Shown piece by piece: positions 17,707-26,371 of a DNA stretch of 64,000 bases. This DNA is from Bacteroidota bacterium (GTDB lineage Bacteria; Bacteroidota; Bacteroidia; Flavobacteriales_E; Vicingaceae). A program made the translations under genes and the position numbers. Location: positions 124,001 through 188,000 of the forward strand of contig JABFGJ010000004.1 in assembly GCA_013112545.1 (NCBI GenBank). Reading direction: 5' to 3'. Position 1 is the stretch's first letter. Every line of letters begins with the position of its first letter. The notes below the pieces were generated by a model. It did no database searches and was not told where the DNA came from. It worked only from the letters and a program-made list of their open reading frames with translations.

Positions 17707-17733
17707 TAGCATAGCGAAACTAAATAAAGAAAA

Positions 17734-17859
17734 ATGAAAAAGCTTACATTCGGACTCATAGTTTTATTTTCTATGGCTCTTTTATTCTCTTGCAAATCAC
17801 ATCAAAGATGTGCAGCTTATAGCAAAGCAGATATTCAAAAAGTTCAGAGACCTTCTTAA
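17734..17859 (+). CDS. 41-residue lipoprotein
   Basis: This short frame encodes 41 residues: a Lys-rich start MKKLTF, a hydrophobic core and a lipobox LLFSC at Cys20, then SHQRCAAYSKAD and a short tail. Small lipoproteins with a CAAY-like motif directly after the lipidated Cys are familiar in Bacteroidota, but their function is unknown. A complete promoter lies just upstream. The TAA stop precedes the TTG start of the YtxJ-like gene by one base, so the two are probably co-translated. The gene is easily missed because of its size. Confidence 0.8.
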   Translation: MKKLTFGLIVLFSMALLFSCKSHQRCAAYSKADIQKVQRPS

Positions 17860-17860
17860 T

Positions 17861-18190
17861 TTGAATTGGAAAGAACTAAGTTCTGTAGAAGAACTTGACA
17901 AATTGATTGATTCGCCTAATGCTGTTTTTGCGCTTTTTAAACATAGCACAAGGTGTGCGATTAGTGCTGTAGCCAAAAAAAGATTAGAATTAAGTTGGGA
18001 AAAACAAAACCCAGAAATACCTATATACTACATTGATTTAATTCAGAACAGGACATTAAGTAATTACATCGCTGAAAAGTTTAATGTAATGCACGAGTCC
18101 CCTCAATTGATATTATTGAGAAATGGCCAATCAATTTATCATGCCTCACACTTATCAATAAACCCTAAAAGTATCGCTACTTATAAATAA
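17861..18190 (+). CDS. YtxJ-like thioredoxin-fold protein
   Basis: About 109 residues, starting MNWKELSSVEELDKL. The FKHSTRCAISAVA segment corresponds to the KHSTxCxIS motif of the YtxJ family, a monothiol thioredoxin-fold group assigned to bacillithiol redox systems; the single Cys is the candidate active site. A longer frame begins at a GTG at 17810, but it would overlap the lipoprotein gene by 50 bases and add residues unlike the family, so I prefer TTG at 17861. Likely role: cytoplasmic reduction of mixed disulfides with a low-molecular-weight thiol. It converges with osmC, overlapping by 14 bases. Confidence 0.82.
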   Translation: MNWKELSSVEELDKLIDSPNAVFALFKHSTRCAISAVAKKRLELSWEKQNPEIPIYYIDLIQNRTLSNYIAEKFNVMHESPQLILLRNGQSIYHASHLSINPKSIATYK

Positions 18191-18584
18191 ATGTAATCTG
18201 TTGATTGATATCGCTTGCAATACTTAATGCAACAGGACACTTTCTAGCTTCACTTTCCAAATACTTTCTATTTTCAATACTTATTTCTACATAAAAAGTA
18301 AAAGTGATGCTAACCTCACTTACTTTTCTAGGGCTTGATTGCATTGTTTTAGTAAAGTCAAACGTTGGATTACCAATAAATATATTTTTAGTATTTGCCC
18401 TAATAGCAAGTATTGTCATCATACAAGTTGCTAGTGCTGTTGCTAATAAGTCAGTAGGTGAAAATGATTCTCCTTTTCCATTATTATCCAAAGGTGCATC
18501 AGTTATGATTTGAGTGTCTGATTGCAAGTGTTTAATTTGAGTTCTTAAATCTCCAATATATTTAGCTGAAAATGCTGTAGCCAT
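18177..18584 (-). CDS. OsmC family peroxiredoxin-like protein
   Basis: This 135-residue protein belongs to the OsmC/Ohr fold, which reduces organic peroxides with two cysteines. The SPTDLLATALATCMMT segment holds the first Cys (about residue 57) and RKCPVALSI the second (near 119), as in OsmC proteins. I chose ATG at 18584, giving the normal family start MATAFSAKYIG, over a frame beginning at 18626. It is convergent with the YtxJ-like gene, so two thiol-redox genes face each other. A -7 box TAACTTTG lies 30 bases upstream. Confidence 0.9.
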   Translation of the reverse strand: MATAFSAKYIGDLRTQIKHLQSDTQIITDAPLDNNGKGESFSPTDLLATALATCMMTILAIRANTKNIFIGNPTFDFTKTMQSSPRKVSEVSITFTFYVEISIENRKYLESEARKCPVALSIASDINQQITFIYK

Positions 18585-18601
18585 ATCTTTAAATTGTTTC
18601 T

Positions 18602-18621
18602 TATTTTTGTTTACAAAGTTA
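18602..18621. promoter_or_regulatory. Overlapping divergent -7 boxes between osmC-like gene and exported unknown
   Basis: On the plus strand TATTTTTG at 18602-18609 lies 18 bases before the TTG start at 18627. On the minus strand TAACTTTG at 18614-18621 lies 30 bases before the OsmC ATG. Both are exact TAnnTTTG matches, so the two genes probably share one compact divergent promoter. Confidence 0.55.
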
Positions 18622-18626
18622 CCCAC

Positions 18627-19391
18627 TTGAAATATAATTACATTACTATATTATTGAGTCTTTTGACATTCAATGTTTTTTCACAAGAAACAATTTTTGA
18701 AGAAAAAACAACTGTATATCAAGATGAGCTTTCTGGAGGGTTGGGCTTTCATACCAATGGTTTTTCTTTAAATTTTAGATATGGCAAATACCATGGAGCT
18801 TTTAAAAAGCAAGTGTATGAAATAGAATTTGCTACACTTAAACATCCCAAGGAAATTAAAACCATCAGCAGATTTGAAGACGATGTAAAAGGGTATGTCT
18901 TTGGAAAATTAAACTCCTTTTTTACTTTTAGACCAAGTATTGGTTTTCACAATATATTTATTCCAAAGCAATCGATTCGTGGAGTTTCAATTACCTATTT
19001 GTTTCACATAGGTCCATCTTTAGGATTGGCAAAACCAATTTACCTTAATATTATAGAAAAGCAAGAGAATTCATTTGGGATGAATACAAACAATCAAGAC
19101 AATGTGGTACTTCGAAAATTTGATCCAGCTATACATGATAAAGACCAAATTTATGGGAAGGCTTCTTTTTTTAATGGTATTGATGAAACTAAGTTGTACC
19201 CTGGAATTTTTACAAAGTTTGGATTTGAATTCGATTATTCCAGTCAACGAGAAGTCATACGAACTGTAGAAGTTGGATTAACTTCAGATTTTTATTTTAA
19301 AGAAATACCAATTATGGCATTTGCAGAAAATAGAAGTTGGTTTTTAAATCTTTATATAGGAATTTCATTTGGAAAGAAAGAAACCAAATAA
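18627..19391 (+). CDS. Exported protein of unknown function, probably outer-membrane beta-barrel
   Basis: About 254 residues with a signal peptide ending at TFNVFSQ. The mature part is rich in alternating aromatic and polar beta-strands (GGLGFHTNGFSLNFRYGKYHG; WFLNLYIGISFGKKE), typical of a small outer-membrane barrel, and I recognise no specific family. The preferred start is TTG at 18627, which gives a standard signal peptide MKYNYITILL; an earlier frame start at 18594 would lie upstream of the -7 box and could not be transcribed from it. Confidence 0.7.
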   Translation: MKYNYITILLSLLTFNVFSQETIFEEKTTVYQDELSGGLGFHTNGFSLNFRYGKYHGAFKKQVYEIEFATLKHPKEIKTISRFEDDVKGYVFGKLNSFFTFRPSIGFHNIFIPKQSIRGVSITYLFHIGPSLGLAKPIYLNIIEKQENSFGMNTNNQDNVVLRKFDPAIHDKDQIYGKASFFNGIDETKLYPGIFTKFGFEFDYSSQREVIRTVEVGLTSDFYFKEIPIMAFAENRSWFLNLYIGISFGKKETK

Positions 19392-19526
19392 TACAGGCAA
19401 CAAAATCAGTTGATAAGTTGTCTAAATGTTAACGATATAGATTATTCTTTTAACATTTGTTATCAAATTTAAAATCTTTCGTAACTTGTCGCACTTAACT
19501 GTAGTTAAACTAAAAAACGTAATTAT

Positions 19527-22500
19527 ATGAAATTCAAAAAGTTTACACTTTTGACTCTTACTGCAATCGTAGTTGCTGGTGGAGTATTTTCACTCTCTAC
19601 TCCAGAAAAAGCTCAATATTTCCCTAGAGAGATGACTTATTTAGCACAATCAGCTCAAGGATATGTTGAATACATGGAAATGGTAAAATCGAACCAAATT
19701 ACTGGTGAAATTATGTCTGAAGATGTGTTTAATGCCATCAAACAATCTGAGAGAATGCCTAAATATAAGGCTTCACTTGGAGTGAATTGGACTTTTAAAG
19801 GGCCAGATAACATTGGTGGAAGAACTAGAGCTTTTGTAATCGATAGAAATAATTCTAATCACCTTTTTGCCGGTGCTGTTTCTGGTGGATTGTTTGAGTC
19901 TTTTGATGCAGGTCAAACATGGGCTCATTATGATTCTGATTTTAAAGCGCTAAATGTTACTTGTATGACACAAGCAAAAGATGGAGCTTTCTATATTGGC
20001 ACAGGTGAGTTGTTTGCAGGTGGTTATGGAGCTAGAAGGTCTGGTTTTATTGGTAGCGGCTTATTTAAATTGACAGGTAATGGCAATTTTGAAACTATAG
20101 TTAAACCTGCTTCAAGGCTATCTTCAAACGTTGATTGGGCAGCCTTTGGTCATATAGTTGCTGATCCTAACAATGAGAATATCATATACGCAGCAATGAA
20201 TAATGGAATTCGAAAAATTGATATGAGTACTACTCCAGCTACGGTTACTGACCCAATTGGAATTGGGAATAGAGGGAATGATGTTGATATTTCACCCGAT
20301 GGCAAAGTAGTTTTAACTTATCAAGGAGGAGAGATTTATGTTTCTCACAATGGAGTTGATTTCATAAAGAACAAATGGAATGGAGTAGCTCGTTCTGAAG
20401 TTGCAATTTCACCTTCGAATAGTAACATCATGTATGCTGTTATGACAAAGTCAGCAGACAATTGCTTGTTTGGTGTTTTTCGTTCAATTGATGGAGGAGT
20501 TAAATGGAGTCGTATTTCACCTAAAGGTTCTACAACCTTTGATATGTTTGGAAACCCAGGTCAATCTTGCCAAGGTTGGTACGATATGGCCATTGCAGTT
20601 TATCCAGACGATCCAGGTAAAATTGTTGTCGGAGGGATTACAACTTACAGATGGATTCAGAGCTCAGTTGACCCTGCACCAGCAAATGGTTCTTGGAATC
20701 AAATTGATATTTTAATAGAGCAGCAAGCAAATGGATCTAAGATTCCTAGTTATGTTCACGCTGATAAACACAATATAGTGTTTGATCCAAGCAATAGCGA
20801 TATTATGTATAACCTAAATGATGGCGGTATTTATAAATCAACCAACTTTACATCAGATGCTCCTTCTTACAATGCTTACAATTTTAATTATAGAGCAACT
20901 CAATATTATAACATTGGAGTTAACCCCAATGGTGTAGTAATGGGTGGAACACAGGATAACGGGACTCATGTAATAGGTTTGAAATTTAATAACAATCTTG
21001 GTGGTATAGAGGTTTTAGGCGGTGATGGATTTGATGCGGATATGTCAACTATAAATCCTTCAGTTGCATTTGCTACTTCACAAAATAATCGTTTAAGAAG
21101 AATACAAGGAATTGGGACAACTTCAGGCAATTCAAATTTTTCTTCAGCTGATATAACAAGTAATAATCCACTTTTAGGTGCTGTATGTAGTAGTCCTGCT
21201 GGTTGTTCAAATGTCTTTTATACGGCAACAAAATTGTGGGAATCATTTAATCATATTAAATCTAGAGATTCAGTTGATCTTCAGATTACTGAGAAGACTT
21301 TACCACCAATGAAGGCAGGAAGAAGATTAACATATCGTTCTGCTAACAGTAATACTTCAAGAGATTTAGTTTTAAGCGATACAATAGTTAAAGCATTTAG
21401 AAATAGCCCTGCAAGTACATTAGCATTGATAGACTCTAATTATACACTTGTAGGAAATGAATACTTAGTTATACCTACAGACACTTTAATATTTGGTGAT
21501 GTATTAAATAGCAAAAAGAAAGTAGATATAACTGCAGCTAATATTGGCGACTCTCTAAAAACGGTAAAAGTTAATTTTGATGAATTAAACATAAACACTT
21601 CGTCTAAAGTTGCTACTATAAATCATCCAAATGGAACAGTTGAAGTGATTCCTTATAATTATGGAGTAAAGCGTTTTTATTCAAATCAATATTTAGATAA
21701 TATTCCAGAATTTAATGGACCAATTTACTTTCAAGTAGATACAGTAAGACACAGCGGAAAATTAAAAACTGAAATAACAGTTATTGATATTCAAATCGAT
21801 TTTTATTATAAATTAAGAATGCAAGATCGAGTTAGTTCTATTTATGCAAGTGCCAATTGGCCTGGAGCTGGAGCAGCTTACTCTCAACGTAATGTTGTAA
21901 TTTCAAGGGATTTGTTGAGAAACAAGCCAGACATTAGATGGTATAATATTGCAGGACAAAACTCAACACCTGATAAAATATTAAACGATGTTTTAGCGCT
22001 TGAATTTTCTAAAGATGGGAATTATTTATTCTTAGGAACAAACGCAGGTGAGTTATATCGAGTTTCAGATTTAGATTTGATAAATTCTGATTTACCTGAA
22101 AGTGGTACTGGTCCAGATTGGTATAAGTATCAAAACAACCAAATGGCTGGAAAATGTGAGATGGTAGGTAAATTTTCAGGCCGTGCAATTACAGATATAG
22201 CAATTGATCCAAACAATTCAAATAATATGGTGGTGACTTTAGGTAATTATGGGAATGCAAATTTTGTTTATAGAACAACTTCAGCTATCACAATGCCTAG
22301 AAATCAATCAAATTCGAATTTTGAAATCATTCAGGGTGTTGGATTAAATCAATTGCCTAAGGCTCCTGTTTATACTGCTGTATTTGATGTGACAAATCCA
22401 AATAAATTATTGGTGGGTACTGAAATAGGAGTATTTGGAACTGAAAATGTGTTTGAAAATACGACAGCTTATGATACAACTGTAAGAATAGCAGATACTA

Positions 22501-23144
22501 CCATTAGAACTCAAGATACAGTAGCAAATCCAGGATCGTTAACAGTTACTGGGCATATTATTAAGCCAGCTGATTCTTTAGTTACTCAGGATACAGTTAT
22601 TTATTTTGCAGCAGATACCCAATACGTAGTTCTACTAGCAACTCCCGATACTACGATAATACCTGGAGCAACTTTCATTTCTAACAGTAAAGATGTTAGA
22701 TGGACTAACGAATCTTCTGGTATGGGTAGAGCTCCAGTTTTTGATTTAGAACAAATGGCATTTAGCTGGGAATACGCAAATAATTCAGGTAAAATTTATG
22801 CTGGAACACATGGTAGAGGAATCTTTGAAACAGATAAATTCGTTGGCTTGCCAAATGTAGAGCATAATGTTTATAAAGAAGGGTTTAAATCTTCCTTGAA
22901 ATTCTACCCAAATCCAGTTAGAAACAATGCTAAAATTGAATTTAATTTGGCAAGTAGAGGTAGCGTACAGGTTCAGATATACGATATAAGAGGTAAATTG
23001 GTAAAAGATGAAAAATTCGGCGGTTTAGTTGAAGGAAAAAATCAACTAGATTTGAGATTCGACGATTATCAAAATGGAACTTATATTATCAGAGTTATTA
23101 ATAATGGGCAAGTAGCGACAAATAAATTTGTTCTCTACAAATAA
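19527..23144 (+). CDS. Large T9SS-secreted Asp-box beta-propeller protein
   Basis: This 1205-residue protein has an N-terminal signal peptide (residues 5-25) and a C-terminal T9SS type A sorting domain (from about 1120: LKFYPNPVRNNAKIEF ... GTYIIRVINNG ... KFVLYK), so it should cross the outer membrane through the PorT-dependent system and be released or surface-anchored. Residues about 90-530 look like a sortilin/VPS10-type propeller, with Asp boxes SFDAGQTW near 125 and SIDGGVKW near 320. Blades resume at about 820-920. A segment rich in Asp-Thr pairs occupies about 980-1055. Ligand or activity is unknown; adhesion or glycan binding is possible. Confidence 0.88.
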   Translation: MKFKKFTLLTLTAIVVAGGVFSLSTPEKAQYFPREMTYLAQSAQGYVEYMEMVKSNQITGEIMSEDVFNAIKQSERMPKYKASLGVNWTFKGPDNIGGRTRAFVIDRNNSNHLFAGAVSGGLFESFDAGQTWAHYDSDFKALNVTCMTQAKDGAFYIGTGELFAGGYGARRSGFIGSGLFKLTGNGNFETIVKPASRLSSNVDWAAFGHIVADPNNENIIYAAMNNGIRKIDMSTTPATVTDPIGIGNRGNDVDISPDGKVVLTYQGGEIYVSHNGVDFIKNKWNGVARSEVAISPSNSNIMYAVMTKSADNCLFGVFRSIDGGVKWSRISPKGSTTFDMFGNPGQSCQGWYDMAIAVYPDDPGKIVVGGITTYRWIQSSVDPAPANGSWNQIDILIEQQANGSKIPSYVHADKHNIVFDPSNSDIMYNLNDGGIYKSTNFTSDAPSYNAYNFNYRATQYYNIGVNPNGVVMGGTQDNGTHVIGLKFNNNLGGIEVLGGDGFDADMSTINPSVAFATSQNNRLRRIQGIGTTSGNSNFSSADITSNNPLLGAVCSSPAGCSNVFYTATKLWESFNHIKSRDSVDLQITEKTLPPMKAGRRLTYRSANSNTSRDLVLSDTIVKAFRNSPASTLALIDSNYTLVGNEYLVIPTDTLIFGDVLNSKKKVDITAANIGDSLKTVKVNFDELNINTSSKVATINHPNGTVEVIPYNYGVKRFYSNQYLDNIPEFNGPIYFQVDTVRHSGKLKTEITVIDIQIDFYYKLRMQDRVSSIYASANWPGAGAAYSQRNVVISRDLLRNKPDIRWYNIAGQNSTPDKILNDVLALEFSKDGNYLFLGTNAGELYRVSDLDLINSDLPESGTGPDWYKYQNNQMAGKCEMVGKFSGRAITDIAIDPNNSNNMVVTLGNYGNANFVYRTTSAITMPRNQSNSNFEIIQGVGLNQLPKAPVYTAVFDVTNPNKLLVGTEIGVFGTENVFENTTAYDTTVRIADTTIRTQDTVANPGSLTVTGHIIKPADSLVTQDTVIYFAADTQYVVLLATPDTTIIPGATFISNSKDVRWTNESSGMGRAPVFDLEQMAFSWEYANNSGKIYAGTHGRGIFETDKFVGLPNVEHNVYKEGFKSSLKFYPNPVRNNAKIEFNLASRGSVQVQIYDIRGKLVKDEKFGGLVEGKNQLDLRFDDYQNGTYIIRVINNGQVATNKFVLYK

Positions 23145-23160
23145 TCATTATAAAACTAAG

Positions 23161-23194
23161 AAAGGGGATTGTTAATAAACAATCCCCTTTTTTG
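23161..23194 (+). terminator. Strong hairpin terminator after the T9SS protein gene
   Basis: A perfect 13-bp inverted repeat (AAAGGGGATTGTT at 23161-23173, complement at 23178-23190) has a 4-base loop and is followed by TTTG. It lies 17 bases beyond the stop codon and isolates this gene from carB. Confidence 0.95.
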
Positions 23195-23238
23195 TATAAT
23201 TAAATTCCAATCAATTTTATTATTCTTATTTCCAACAG

Positions 23239-23246
23239 TAATTTCG
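23239..23246 (+). promoter_or_regulatory. -7-like box TAATTTCG upstream of carB
   Basis: TAATTTCG lies 24 bases before the carB ATG, immediately after the previous gene's terminator. The same octamer precedes galE and the J-domain gene. No clear -33 TTG is seen. Confidence 0.5.
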
Positions 23247-23270
23247 CAACACATTATTTAATTCTTCGAT

Positions 23271-26090
23271 ATGCCTAAAGATAATAGCATTAAACACGTA
23301 TTAATTATTGGAAGCGGTCCAATTGTAATAGGTCAAGCTTGCGAGTTTGATTATTCTGGTTCACAAGCAGCTAGATCGCTAAGAGAAGAGGGGCTTAAAG
23401 TAACGTTAATAAATTCTAACCCCGCTACAATTATGACTGACCCGGTAATGGCAGATCATATATATCTAAAACCTTTAGAGATAGAATCTATCGATTTTAT
23501 TCTAACAGAACACCCTGATATTGATGCTGTATTGCCTACTATGGGTGGACAAACAGCACTAAATTTAGCAATTAATTGCGATGAAAATGGTATTTGGGAA
23601 AAACATAACGTTAGAATGATAGGCGTTGATATCGCTGCAATTAACATTACAGAAGATAGAGAGCAGTTTAGACAATTGATGTTGAAAATAGGAGTTGGTG
23701 TTGCACCCTCAAAAATTGCAAATTCATTTTTAGAAGGCAAGAACTTTGCTCAAGAAATTGGATTCCCACTTGTGATTCGACCATCATTTACTTTAGGTGG
23801 TACTGGCGCATCTTTTGTGCATACAGCTGAAGAGTTTGATAAACTTTTAACAAGAGGGCTTCATGCTTCTCCTATTCACGAAGTATTAATTGACAAAGCA
23901 GTTCTTGGTTGGAAAGAATATGAATTGGAATTACTTCGAGACGCAAATGATAATGTCATTATTATTTGCTCAATTGAAAACATGGATCCAATGGGAATTC
24001 ATACTGGAGATTCTATTACAGTTGCCCCTGCGATGACACTTTCTGATACAACTTATCAGAAAATGAGAAACATGGCAATTAAGATGATGCGTTCTATTGG
24101 AGATTTTGCTGGTGGATGTAATGTTCAATTTGCAGTAAGCAATGATGAAAATGAAGAAATTATTGCAATTGAAATCAATCCTAGAGTTTCAAGATCATCG
24201 GCATTAGCATCAAAAGCAACAGGATATCCAATTGCAAAAATTGCGGCAAAGTTAGCTATTGGATATCATTTAGATGAATTGAAAAACCATATCACTGGTA
24301 CTACCTCGGCTTATTTCGAACCAACTTTAGATTATGTAATTGTTAAAATTCCAAGGTGGAACTTTGACAAATTTGATAGTCCTGAAAAAAACTTAGGCCT
24401 ACAAATGAAATCAGTAGGAGAAGTAATGGGAATCGGAAGATCTTTTCAAGAAGCTTTGCAAAAAGCTTGTCAGTCCCTAGAAATTAAACGAAATGGACTA
24501 GGAGCCGACGGAAAAGAATTGAAAAATCAGAATGAGATTTTACACAGTTTAGCAAATCCTAGTTGGGATCGGCTTTTCCATTTATACGATGCTTTTAAAA
24601 TGGGCATTCCATTATCTACCATTTATAAATTGACACTGATCGATAAATGGTTTTTAAAACAAATTGAAGAATTATTAAGTTTAGAAAAAGAGATTGCTGC
24701 TTTTTCGCTAGATGAGCTTCCCAAAGAATTATTGTTAGAAGCTAAGCAAAAAGGATATGCTGATAGACAAATTGCTCATCTATTAAATTGTTTGGAAAGC
24801 GAAGTGTTTAATAAAAGACACGACATGAATATCAAAAGAGTTTACAAACTAGTAGATACTTGTGCTGCCGAATTTGAAGCAAAAACACCTTACTATTACA
24901 GTACTTTTGAGGATGAAAACGAATCAATTGTAAGCGATAAGAAAAAAATTATAGTATTGGGTTCAGGACCAAATAGAATTGGTCAAGGGATAGAATTTGA
25001 TTATTGCTGTGTTCATGGAATTTTAGCAGCAAAAGAATGTGGTTATGAAACAATTATGATTAATTGTAACCCTGAAACAGTTTCTACAGATTTTGATACT
25101 GCTGATAAATTATATTTCGAACCAGTTTTTTGGGAACACATTTACGATATCATTTTACATGAAAAGCCTGAAGGTGTAATTGTTCAATTAGGTGGTCAAA
25201 CAGCATTAAAATTAGCAGAGAAATTAGATCGCTATGGTATTAAAATAATTGGAACAAGTTATAGAGCGCTTGACTTAGCAGAAGATAGAGGTAGTTTTTC
25301 TGATTTATTGAAAAAGTATCAAATTCCATATCCAAAATATGGTTCTATTGAAACTGCAGATGAAGCTTTGGAACTCAGTAAAGATATTGGATTTCCATTG
25401 CTAGTTAGACCTTCATACGTATTAGGTGGTCAAGGAATGAAAATTGTAATTAATGAAACTGAATTAGAGCAACATGTTGTCAACATTCTAAAAGACTTAC
25501 CAGGCAATAAAATTTTGTTAGATCATTTTCTTTCTGGAGCTATAGAAGCAGAAGCTGATGCTATTTGCGATGGAGAAGATGTTTATATTATTGGTATCAT
25601 GGAGCATATTGAGCCAGCAGGAATTCATTCAGGTGATTCAGCTGCTGTTTTACCTGCATTTGATTTAAGTGAAAATGTATTAAATCAAATAAAAGCACAT
25701 ACTCAAAAAATAGCAATAGCTCTAGAAACCAAAGGGTTAATTAATATTCAGTTTGCTATAAAAGATGAAGTCGTTTACATTATTGAAGCAAACCCAAGAG
25801 CTTCAAGAACAGTGCCTTTTATAGCTAAAGCATATAGAGAACCTTATGTAAATTATGCAACAAAAGTAATGTTGGGAGATAAGAAAGTGAAAGACTTTAA
25901 TTTTCAACCGCATCAAGAGGGATATGCAATAAAAATTCCAGTTTTTTCTTTTGATAAATTTCCAAATGTGAATAAAGAATTAGGACCGGAAATGAAATCA
26001 ACAGGAGAGTCTATCCGTTTTATTGCTGATTTAAAAGATAAATTTTTTAGAGAAATTTATTCCGAAAGAAACCTTTACCTTAGCAAGTAA
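23271..26090 (+). CDS. carB: Carbamoyl-phosphate synthase large subunit, lacking the allosteric domain
   Basis: This 939-residue protein makes carbamoyl phosphate for pyrimidines and arginine with ammonia from CarA. It contains the duplicated ATP-grasp synthetase halves: the first (about 1-400) with IIGSGPIVIGQACEFDYSG and MGGQTALNLA, and the second (about 555-935) with VLGSGPNRIGQGIEFDYCC and LGGQTALKLAE, joined by the oligomerisation region. E. coli CarB is about 1073 residues, the last ~135 forming the MGS-like domain that binds UMP and ornithine. Here the protein ends right after the second half, so that domain is absent. carA is not in the window. DUF4834 follows after two bases. Confidence 0.97.
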   Translation: MPKDNSIKHVLIIGSGPIVIGQACEFDYSGSQAARSLREEGLKVTLINSNPATIMTDPVMADHIYLKPLEIESIDFILTEHPDIDAVLPTMGGQTALNLAINCDENGIWEKHNVRMIGVDIAAINITEDREQFRQLMLKIGVGVAPSKIANSFLEGKNFAQEIGFPLVIRPSFTLGGTGASFVHTAEEFDKLLTRGLHASPIHEVLIDKAVLGWKEYELELLRDANDNVIIICSIENMDPMGIHTGDSITVAPAMTLSDTTYQKMRNMAIKMMRSIGDFAGGCNVQFAVSNDENEEIIAIEINPRVSRSSALASKATGYPIAKIAAKLAIGYHLDELKNHITGTTSAYFEPTLDYVIVKIPRWNFDKFDSPEKNLGLQMKSVGEVMGIGRSFQEALQKACQSLEIKRNGLGADGKELKNQNEILHSLANPSWDRLFHLYDAFKMGIPLSTIYKLTLIDKWFLKQIEELLSLEKEIAAFSLDELPKELLLEAKQKGYADRQIAHLLNCLESEVFNKRHDMNIKRVYKLVDTCAAEFEAKTPYYYSTFEDENESIVSDKKKIIVLGSGPNRIGQGIEFDYCCVHGILAAKECGYETIMINCNPETVSTDFDTADKLYFEPVFWEHIYDIILHEKPEGVIVQLGGQTALKLAEKLDRYGIKIIGTSYRALDLAEDRGSFSDLLKKYQIPYPKYGSIETADEALELSKDIGFPLLVRPSYVLGGQGMKIVINETELEQHVVNILKDLPGNKILLDHFLSGAIEAEADAICDGEDVYIIGIMEHIEPAGIHSGDSAAVLPAFDLSENVLNQIKAHTQKIAIALETKGLINIQFAIKDEVVYIIEANPRASRTVPFIAKAYREPYVNYATKVMLGDKKVKDFNFQPHQEGYAIKIPVFSFDKFPNVNKELGPEMKSTGESIRFIADLKDKFFREIYSERNLYLSK

Positions 26091-26092
26091 TT

Positions 26093-26371
26093 ATGCTGTT
26101 TGAAGCAGGATACATATCACTAATTAGAACGATATTAATTTTTATCGGAATTTATTATGCGTTCAAATTTATTTTTAGGTTTCTTGTTCCAATAATTCTT
26201 CAACGATTTATAAAAAAGCAAGCAAGTAAATTTAGCAACAATAACACTTCTAATTCGAATTATAGAACTGGAGAAGTTCATATTAAAACACCTCCAAAGA
26301 ATCATGCAAATCTTAAAGATTTGGGAGACTATGTTCCTTATGAGGAGGTTGAAGAAAATAAAGAAAAATGA
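26093..26371 (+). CDS. DUF4834 family small membrane protein
   Basis: This 92-residue protein has one or two N-terminal hydrophobic segments (residues 8-40) and a charged, Asn-rich cytoplasmic tail ending in DLGDYVPYEEVEE, the conserved C-terminal patch of DUF4834. The function is unknown. It starts two bases after carB and overlaps the YfhO gene by an ATGA, an arrangement expected of the Bacteroidota DUF4834-YfhO pair. Confidence 0.8.
   Translation: MLFEAGYISLIRTILIFIGIYYAFKFIFRFLVPIILQRFIKKQASKFSNNNTSNSNYRTGEVHIKTPPKNHANLKDLGDYVPYEEVEENKEK

Noticed and set aside
17810-17860. Longer N-terminus for the YtxJ-like protein from GTG at 17810
   Set aside because: It would overlap the lipoprotein gene by 50 bases in another frame, and the added residues do not resemble the family; TTG at 17861 fits better.
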